Source of the DNA: Acetobacteraceae bacterium H6797
Lineage (GTDB): Bacteria > Pseudomonadota > Alphaproteobacteria > Acetobacterales > Acetobacteraceae
NCBI GenBank assembly: GCA_015223225.1
Contig: JADFCQ010000003.1
Coordinates: forward strand, 186,001 to 250,000
Direction: 5' to 3'
DNA length: 64,000 nucleotides
The notes beneath the pieces were generated by a model, which worked only from the letters and a program-made list of their open reading frames with translations, did not search any database and was not told the origin of the DNA. Positions 58,741-64,000 of this stretch are shown here, one piece after another (position 1 is the stretch's first letter; each line of letters starts with the position of its first letter). The position numbers were made by a program, and so were the translations under genes.

Positions 58741-59514
58741 ATGTCTGATCCTTCCTCCCCAGCGCGTACCGTCCGGGCAGCCAGCCGTGCCCTCGATATC
58801 ATCGAGGCCGTCGCTGCCGCGCGGCGCATCAAGCACACGCAGATCGCCACGCAGCTCGGCATCCCGAAAAGCACGACGACCCAGCTGCTCGAGACGCTGG
58901 TCGAGGCGCATTACCTGCGCAGGGACCCCGAAAGCCGCACCTTCTCCCTCGGCTCGCGCATCCTCGGCATAGCGGGGCGCTATCTGGCCGAGCAGGATAT
59001 CGTGCAGGTCACGCAGCCGATCCTAAGCCGGCTGGTGACTGAGCTGGATGAAAGCTGTTTTCTGGTCGTAGGCGAGGAAGATGAGGCCGTCGTGCTCTGG
59101 CGCGAGATCTGCCAGCGCCGGCTGACCTATACCATGGCCCTTGGCGAGCGCGTCGGCCTAACGGCGACGGCAAGCGGCCTGGCCTTGCTGGCGTTCCGAG
59201 ATCCGGCGACCTGGCCGATGGTGGTGTCGCGCGAGATCGCCGATCCCCCGGCGCGCACGGCGATCCTGGCCGAATTGCCGCGGGTGGCGGCTGGCGCGCT
59301 CGCCCGGCGCGAGGGCTATGTGGAAGATGTGGCCTCGCTCGCCCTGCCGCTTTTCGACCACGGCGGCCGAGCCATCGCGGCGCTCTCCGTGGCGCTACCG
59401 ACGGCGCGGCTGGAGGCGGAACGGCTGGGGCAGATCGAGGCCGCCCTGCGCGCGGCGCAGGGCGAGGCGGCGGGCCGGCTGGGCTATCGGGGGCCGTTCC
59501 GCACCGCCGCCTAG
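58741..59514 (+). CDS. IclR-family transcriptional regulator
   Basis: The 257-residue protein has an N-terminal winged helix (AASRALDIIEAVAAARR, IATQLGIPKSTTTQLLETL) and a C-terminal GAF-like IclR effector domain (MALGERVGLTATASGLALL, REGYVEDVASLALPLFD). IclR proteins sense small organic acids or aromatics. Its stop codon overlaps that of the convergent ABC ATPase gene (CTAG shared), so it is a likely local regulator of the polyamine-type operon. ATG 58741 is the first good start. Confidence 0.92.
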   Translation: MSDPSSPARTVRAASRALDIIEAVAAARRIKHTQIATQLGIPKSTTTQLLETLVEAHYLRRDPESRTFSLGSRILGIAGRYLAEQDIVQVTQPILSRLVTELDESCFLVVGEEDEAVVLWREICQRRLTYTMALGERVGLTATASGLALLAFRDPATWPMVVSREIADPPARTAILAELPRVAAGALARREGYVEDVASLALPLFDHGGRAIAALSVALPTARLEAERLGQIEAALRAAQGEAAGRLGYRGPFRTAA

Positions 59515-60584
59515 CCCTTCAGCACATGCACGGCGCCGGGCTGGCATCGGGCCCAGACCGGCGCGCCCACGGCGAAGCGCGGCCCGGCGAAGGCGCCGTC
59601 GGCGGCCTCGCGCGCGGCGAGCAGGGCGCCGCCGGCCAGGCGGATGGTGTAGCTCGAGGCACCGCCCTGATAGATGGCCTGGGTCACCTCCCCGGCCAGC
59701 GCGCCATCCGGTTCGCCGGGCTGGCTGTCGCTCAAGGCCAGGCGCTCGGGCCGCAGCGCGATCGGCACTTCCATCATCTCCGCCGGCAGCGGGGTGGGCG
59801 CCGGGCAGCGATGGCCCATGATGTCGAGCATGGTGGCGCCCCCATCATGCAGCACGCGCGCCTGCATGAAATTGGCCAGGCCCATGAACTCGGCAACGAA
59901 GCGCGTGCGGGGATGCTCGTAGAGTTCCGCCGGGCTGCCCAGCTGCTCGATCCGGCCGGCATTCATCACCGCGATCCGGTCGCTCAGCATCAGCGCTTCT
60001 TCCTGGTCATGCGTGACGAAGAGCGTGGTGATGCCGAGTTCGCGGGTGATGCGATAGAGCTCGGTCTGCATCGCTTCGCGCAGCTTGCGGTCGAGCGCGC
60101 CGAAAGGCTCGTCGAGGATGAGGATGTTCGGCTCGACGACGAGGGCGCGGGCGAGGGCCACGCGCTGCTGCTGCCCGCCGGAGAGCTGATGCGGATATCG
60201 CTCGCCGAAGCCGCCCAGATGCACCAGCTCGAGCGCGCGTTGCGCACGCGCCTTCTGCTCGGCCGCGCCGACGCCGCGCATCTTGAGCCCGAAGGCGACG
60301 TTGGCGGCGACGCTCATATGGGGGAAGAGCGCCAAGCTCTGGAAGACCATGCCGATATTGCGCTGCTGCGGCCCCAAGCGCGTGACGTCGCGGCCGCCGA
60401 TCAGCACGCGCCCCGCATCGGGCTGCGAGAGGCCCGCGACGATGCGCAGCGTGCTGCTCTTGCCGCATCCTGAAGGGCCGAGCAGCGTAAGGAAGCGCCC
60501 GGCCTCGATCTCGAGGCTGAGATCGTGCACGGCCGGCGTGCCGCCATGGGTCTTTCGGATGTGATCGAGTTGCACGGAGGCCAT
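59511..60584 (-). CDS. Spermidine/putrescine-type ABC transporter ATP-binding protein (PotA-like)
   Basis: The 357-residue ATPase has Walker A GPSGCGKSSTL near residues 36-46, signature LSGGQQQR near 135-142, Walker B ILILDEPFGALD, and a C-terminal TOBE_2 domain (from about 275). It is the energising subunit of a PotABCD-type importer. Such systems carry polyamines, but also many other compounds in alphaproteobacteria, and the isochorismatase-like gene in the operon hints at an amide-bearing substrate. It is the last gene of the operon. Confidence 0.93.
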   Translation of the reverse strand: MASVQLDHIRKTHGGTPAVHDLSLEIEAGRFLTLLGPSGCGKSSTLRIVAGLSQPDAGRVLIGGRDVTRLGPQQRNIGMVFQSLALFPHMSVAANVAFGLKMRGVGAAEQKARAQRALELVHLGGFGERYPHQLSGGQQQRVALARALVVEPNILILDEPFGALDRKLREAMQTELYRITRELGITTLFVTHDQEEALMLSDRIAVMNAGRIEQLGSPAELYEHPRTRFVAEFMGLANFMQARVLHDGGATMLDIMGHRCPAPTPLPAEMMEVPIALRPERLALSDSQPGEPDGALAGEVTQAIYQGGASSYTIRLAGGALLAAREAADGAFAGPRFAVGAPVWARCQPGAVHVLKG

Positions 60585-60588
60585 CGGC

Positions 60589-61371
60589 TCAGCTCCCCAG
60601 GAAGCGCTTCAACCCGTAGAGCCTCTCGATCGCCAGGGCGCCGCCCATGGTCGCGAGGATGATCATCGCCGAGATGGCGGCGATCGACGGGTCGAAGTTG
60701 TATTGCATGTAGGACATGATCGCCATCGGCAGCGTCGAGGTATGGGCATCCGTGAGGAAGAGCGACACCGAGACGTCGTCGAAGGAGAGAATGAAGGCGA
60801 AGATGGCGCCGGCCGCGATGCTCTGCCGCAGCAGCGGCAAGGTCACATGCAGCAGCACCTGCCGGCGCGAGGCGCCGAAGACGAGCGCCGCCTCTTCCAG
60901 CGAGGCATCGAAGCGCGCGAGCGAGGCGAGAACGGTCCGCACCGAATAGGGCAGCACGATCAGCGCATGGCCGAGCACGAGGCGGAACCAGGCCTCGCGA
61001 ATATCAAGCGCCGCGAGCCAGACCAGGGCCGCGATGCCGATGACGATGCCCGGCACGATCAGCGGCGAGAGGAAGAGCGCCTCCAGGAAGGCCTTGCCGG
61101 CGAAGCGCCCGCGCGCGATGCCGAAGGCGGCCATGGTGCCGATCGGCGTTGCGATCGCGCTTGCGGCCAGGGCGAGCCAGAGGCTCGTCACTAGCCCGTC
61201 CATGAAGGCGCGCGAGTGCAGCGCCTCGCCATACCAGCGCAGCGAAAGGTCCCGCGGCGGAAAGCTCGGCACCGAGCCGCCATTGACCGAGACGATGAGC
61301 ACGAAGACGAGCGGCGCCAGCAGGAAGGCATAGAGCAGCGCTGCGATGGTGCGGTCGATCAGGCGCGTCAT
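60589..61371 (-). CDS. ABC transporter permease, PotC type
   Basis: The 260-residue permease has six predicted helices and the EAA-type loop LEEAALVFGASRRQVLLHVTLP. The N-terminal helix is AALLYAFLLAPLVFVLIVSV. ATG 61371 overlaps the PotB stop (ATGA). An upstream extension of the frame is a shadow of the PotB gene. Confidence 0.93.
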   Translation of the reverse strand: MTRLIDRTIAALLYAFLLAPLVFVLIVSVNGGSVPSFPPRDLSLRWYGEALHSRAFMDGLVTSLWLALAASAIATPIGTMAAFGIARGRFAGKAFLEALFLSPLIVPGIVIGIAALVWLAALDIREAWFRLVLGHALIVLPYSVRTVLASLARFDASLEEAALVFGASRRQVLLHVTLPLLRQSIAAGAIFAFILSFDDVSVSLFLTDAHTSTLPMAIMSYMQYNFDPSIAAISAMIILATMGGALAIERLYGLKRFLGS

Positions 61372-62294
61372 GCGTTCCTCCCGCTGCGATTGGCCCAGCC
61401 GCGCGTGTACCAGCCCGCGAGGCCGATGATGGCACCGAGCACGAGCAGCGTGACGGCGAGGAGGATGCCCACGAGGGCCGCGCCGAACTGCCAGTTCAGC
61501 GTCACGGAGAACTGCTGGTAGATGAAGGTGGTCAGCACGCCCGCCCGGCTGCCGCCCATCAGCGCCGGCGTCACATAGGAGGACATGGCCAGGCTGAAGA
61601 CGATGGCGCAGCCGCCCGAGAGCCCCGGCACGGCCAGGGGCAGGATGACGTGGCGGAAGGTCGCGAAGCGGCCCGCGCCCAGCGTCAGCGCCGCTTCGGG
61701 CAGGGCGGCCTCGATGCGGTCGAGCGCGCCGAGCAGCGCGAGCACCATGAAGGGCAGGAAGACATGCACGAGCCCGACCAGCACCGCGCCCGGCGTGTAC
61801 ATCATGCTCAGCGGCTGATCGATCAGCCCGAGGCCGAGCAGCAGCGTGTTCAGCGCGCCCTTGTCGCCCAGGACGATCATCCAGCCATAGGTGCGCGCCA
61901 CGATGCTGACGAGCAGCGGGGCAAGGACGATCAGCACCAGCAGGCTGCGCCAGCGCGCCGGGGCGCGCCAGATCGAGAGCGCGAGGATCATGCCGAGCAC
62001 GGCGGTGATCGCCGTCGTCAGTGCCGACATCCACAGCGTCTTCCACAAGGTCGCGGCATAGAAGCCGGTGCTGAAGAAGCGCAGGTAGTTGCGAAAGGTG
62101 AAGTCGGTGCTGGGGCTGATCACGCCCGGCTCGGGCGCGTTCAGGCTCAGCGCGAGCAGATTGGCCAGCGGCAGGAAGAGGCCGAACAGCAGCAGCAGCG
62201 CCGCCGGCAACAGCAGCCAGCCCGCGTCCATGCCCGGCCGCCGGGGCCGCGCGATGGGGTCGGCCGGCATGGCGGCCGTCACCGACTGGCTCAT
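61368..62294 (-). CDS. ABC transporter permease, PotB type
   Basis: The 308-residue permease has a hydrophobic first helix (WLLLPAALLLLFGLFLPLA), characteristic TYGWMIVLGDKGALN and the EAA loop LPEAALTLGAGRFATFRHVILPL. It pairs with the PotC-type subunit. Its start ATG 62294 overlaps the isochorismatase-like gene's stop by four bases. Confidence 0.93.
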   Translation of the reverse strand: MSQSVTAAMPADPIARPRRPGMDAGWLLLPAALLLLFGLFLPLANLLALSLNAPEPGVISPSTDFTFRNYLRFFSTGFYAATLWKTLWMSALTTAITAVLGMILALSIWRAPARWRSLLVLIVLAPLLVSIVARTYGWMIVLGDKGALNTLLLGLGLIDQPLSMMYTPGAVLVGLVHVFLPFMVLALLGALDRIEAALPEAALTLGAGRFATFRHVILPLAVPGLSGGCAIVFSLAMSSYVTPALMGGSRAGVLTTFIYQQFSVTLNWQFGAALVGILLAVTLLVLGAIIGLAGWYTRGWANRSGRNA

Positions 62295-63505
62295 GCCGCC
62301 TGCCTCGCGCTGCCCCGCCAGGCTTCGATGATGCGCGCGACAGGATCGACCCGGCCGAAATAAGTGCGGATCTGTTCCAGCGAGGCCGCGTGCAGGTCTC
62401 GCACGAGATCCTTGGTGCCGACGCCGTCTTCGGCGACGACGAGGTAGAAATCCAGCATCGAGGCGTCGCGCGCGGTGCTCTCGACGCAGCAATTGGTCGT
62501 CACGCCTGCGAGGATCACCGTCTCGATCCCCTTGGCGCGCAGGGTCGCTTCGAGGGGCGTGTCGATGAAGGCGCTGTAGCGGTGCTTGGTGATGACCGTC
62601 TCGCCCGGCAGGGGGCCGAAACCGTCGAGGAACTCGCCGCCCCATTGCCCGGTGAGGCAAACCTCGACCGCATCCGGGGCGAAGCGCGCGTGCTCGGAAA
62701 TATCGGCCGCCGAGGCGCTCCAGACCGCGCCTTCGCGCGTCTGCGTGCTGGGAAAGCGATAGGGCGAGCCGGGGCTGCGGAAGAGCGGGCCGTATTCCGC
62801 GCGGACATGCACGACATCCACGCCCGCCGCGCGGGCCGCGCCGAGCAACTGCTGGATGCGCGGCACGGCGGAGTGCACGAGTGGCATGGCTTCCTGCCGC
62901 CGCCCGGTCGCGCCATCCGGGGCGCAGAAATCGTTCTGCACGTCGATCAGCACCAGGGCCGCGCGGCCGGGGGCGACACGTTCCTCCAGGCTGCGGCGCA
63001 GGCGGGCGTGCTTCACCTCCGCCTGCCAATGCCGGGGGCCGGGGGCGGTCGCGGCCCAGGCGGCGGTCAGCGTGGCGCCCGGGATCTGCGCGGCGCCGCA
63101 GGCGGGCCCGGCAAGGCAGCCGGCTGCCTCGATCACGGCATAGCCGCGCGCGGCGGCGTCCCGCGCCGCGCAGGTCACGAAATGGGCGCGGTTGGCACCG
63201 GCGAGGACGAGGCTCCGCACGCCGTTGGAGCGCAGGATCAGCCCCAGATCGGTCGCGCCGAAAGGTCCGGCCGCCCCGGTGCGCACCGGGGCTTCATTGG
63301 GGGCCGTGGCGCAGGCGAAGCCGGGGGCGAAATCGGCCTGCCCGCGCGCGGCCTCAGGCGAGAGGAAGAGCACGAGCAGCCCGGCCTGGCGCGCCGCCTC
63401 TAGTAGGGCGGCGCAGGGCTCGGCAACCTCCCCGAGCGCGCCGGGCAGCGGGTCGATGACCAGCAGCGCGGTGGAGGCCGGGTCGGGCAGTGAAAAGGCA
63501 GTCAT
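62291..63505 (-). CDS. Double-domain isochorismatase-like cysteine hydrolase with inactive first domain
   Basis: The 404-residue protein contains two isochorismatase-fold domains. The second (about 180-390) has the full catalytic triad: D188 (LIDVQNDF), K307 (VITKHRY) and C340 (GVTTNCCVE). The first (about 10-165) aligns but reads GANRAHFV where the Cys should be (Phe109) and Gly77 where the Lys should be, keeping only D18. Family members hydrolyse amides such as N-carbamoylsarcosine, nicotinamide or ureidoacrylate. It is placed between the receptor and permease genes, coupled to both by overlaps, so it likely acts on the imported compound. ATG 63505 overlaps the receptor's stop. Confidence 0.88.
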   Translation of the reverse strand: MTAFSLPDPASTALLVIDPLPGALGEVAEPCAALLEAARQAGLLVLFLSPEAARGQADFAPGFACATAPNEAPVRTGAAGPFGATDLGLILRSNGVRSLVLAGANRAHFVTCAARDAAARGYAVIEAAGCLAGPACGAAQIPGATLTAAWAATAPGPRHWQAEVKHARLRRSLEERVAPGRAALVLIDVQNDFCAPDGATGRRQEAMPLVHSAVPRIQQLLGAARAAGVDVVHVRAEYGPLFRSPGSPYRFPSTQTREGAVWSASAADISEHARFAPDAVEVCLTGQWGGEFLDGFGPLPGETVITKHRYSAFIDTPLEATLRAKGIETVILAGVTTNCCVESTARDASMLDFYLVVAEDGVGTKDLVRDLHAASLEQIRTYFGRVDPVARIIEAWRGSARQAA

Positions 63506-64000
63506 CAGCCGGCGACTTCCATATTCCACCGCTCGGTCAGTTCCGACATCTGCGGCACCACCTTGAACCAGTCGAAAAGCTGCAGCCGGTCGAGCGGCGG
63601 CACGCGTTCGGCGGCCTTGCCGCTGAGCTGCGCCTCCTTATGCACCGGGCCCGCGATGACCGCGTTGCAGAAGGCTTCCTGGCTCTCGCGGCTGATCGCG
63701 TGGTTGATGAAGCGGTGGCAGAGCTCGGCGTTCTTGGTGTTCTTGGCGACATGGTAGGAGACCATGCCGACCATCGCGCCATCCTTGGGGAAGACGAACT
63801 TCACCGGCTTGCCCGCGTCGATCAGCGCATAGGGCGGGATATTGGTCGTCATGCCCACGACCGAGACTTCGCCGGCGTCCAGCATCTGCATCGCGTCGGT
63901 CGAGCCGGTGTAGAAGCGGCGGATATTGGGCTTGAGCGCCTTCAGCGCCGCGAAGGCCGGGTCGAGATTGCTCTCGCTGCCGCCACGCTGGCGGGCGGCG
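63505..64000 (-). CDS. Spermidine/putrescine-type periplasmic receptor (PotD-like), cut by right window edge
   Basis: The C-terminal 165 residues of a PotD/extracellular-solute-binding-1 protein are present, open to the window edge. Typical features are MQMLDAGEVSVVGMTTNIP, VKFVFPKDGAMVGMVSYHVAKN, HRFINHAISRESQEAFC and a final WFKVVPQMSELTERWN. It would deliver ligand to the PotB/PotC-type permeases. Its start and signal peptide lie beyond the window. Confidence 0.92.
   Translation of the reverse strand, partial: AARQRGGSESNLDPAFAALKALKPNIRRFYTGSTDAMQMLDAGEVSVVGMTTNIPPYALIDAGKPVKFVFPKDGAMVGMVSYHVAKNTKNAELCHRFINHAISRESQEAFCNAVIAGPVHKEAQLSGKAAERVPPLDRLQLFDWFKVVPQMSELTERWNMEVAG

Noticed and set aside
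1-64000. CRISPR array, phage defence island, insertion sequences or rRNA operon
   Set aside because: No regular spaced repeats, transposase, integrase, restriction or Cas motifs, or rRNA-like sequence was seen on either strand.

Overview
The window is a 64 kb piece of a high-GC alphaproteobacterial chromosome. The best guess is Acetobacteraceae, Roseomonas-like. Support comes from the strong G/C third-position bias, the addB-addA pair beside tsaE-amgK-murU, an alphaproteobacterial-type SAM-II riboswitch, a MetH/ArsR-methyltransferase pair, and many Bug/TctC-type solute receptors. I see no rRNA, IS element, prophage or CRISPR array. Genes are tightly packed, often with ATGA, GTGA or TGATG start/stop overlaps.

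Layout. 1-5.2 kb: the end of a GntR/FCD regulator converges on a leftward operon of an N-terminal-nucleophile (C45-like) hydrolase and a peptide/nickel-type ABC importer with no receptor of its own. 5.2-12 kb: two orphan Bug receptors, an NdvA-like glucan exporter, a CBS-domain protein, MscL and a DctA symporter. 12.1-23.2 kb: a catabolic island around a GntR/FCD regulator. A TRAP transporter (dctPQM) runs leftward. A PdxA2-like dehydrogenase, a complete tripartite tricarboxylate transporter (tctCBA), a second Bug receptor, a COG3618-type amidohydrolase and a beta-hydroxyacid dehydrogenase run rightward. 23.2-27.5 kb: an unknown protein, an LDH/MDH-fold dehydrogenase, and an operon of FAD oxidoreductase, PLP dehydratase and DUF1345 membrane protein.

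27.5-31.2 kb: methionine import (metN, metI and two tandem metQ). The leader holds a SAM-II riboswitch, then two overlapping mini-ORFs, one encoding MRVMMCTSLPL behind a near-perfect Shine-Dalgarno, then a small hairpin. This is the most unusual regulatory arrangement in the window. 31.2-36.8 kb: a sugar-acid operon (Ldh2-type dehydrogenase, UxaA/GarD-type dehydratase, GFA protein), a gamma-glutamylcyclotransferase, another Bug receptor, and a leaderless periplasmic-binding-fold protein. 36.8-41 kb: a GT9 glycosyltransferase, an HDAC-family deacetylase, and a CDF metal exporter coupled to a TonB protein. 41-46 kb: metH with an upstream ArsR-methyltransferase fusion; a perfect 9-2-9 palindrome separates the fusion from a divergent small cysteine-motif protein. 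46-49 kb: a GNAT, GhrA and Lrp operon and a putative lipoprotein.

49-58.2 kb: tsaE, amgK and murU (tRNA t6A and MurNAc recycling), addB and addA (recombinational repair) and trxA. 58.4-58.6 kb: two identical tRNA-Gly(GCC) genes. 58.7-64 kb: an IclR regulator converging on a polyamine-type ABC operon that includes a double isochorismatase-like protein whose first domain has lost its catalytic residues. The receptor gene of this operon runs off the right edge.

Overall the window is rich in solute uptake: five Bug receptors for one TctAB pair, TRAP, DctA and three ABC importers. These are interleaved with short catabolic operons for hydroxy- and sugar acids, and with two separate methionine-cycle control points (SAM-II RNA and an ArsR-type operator).
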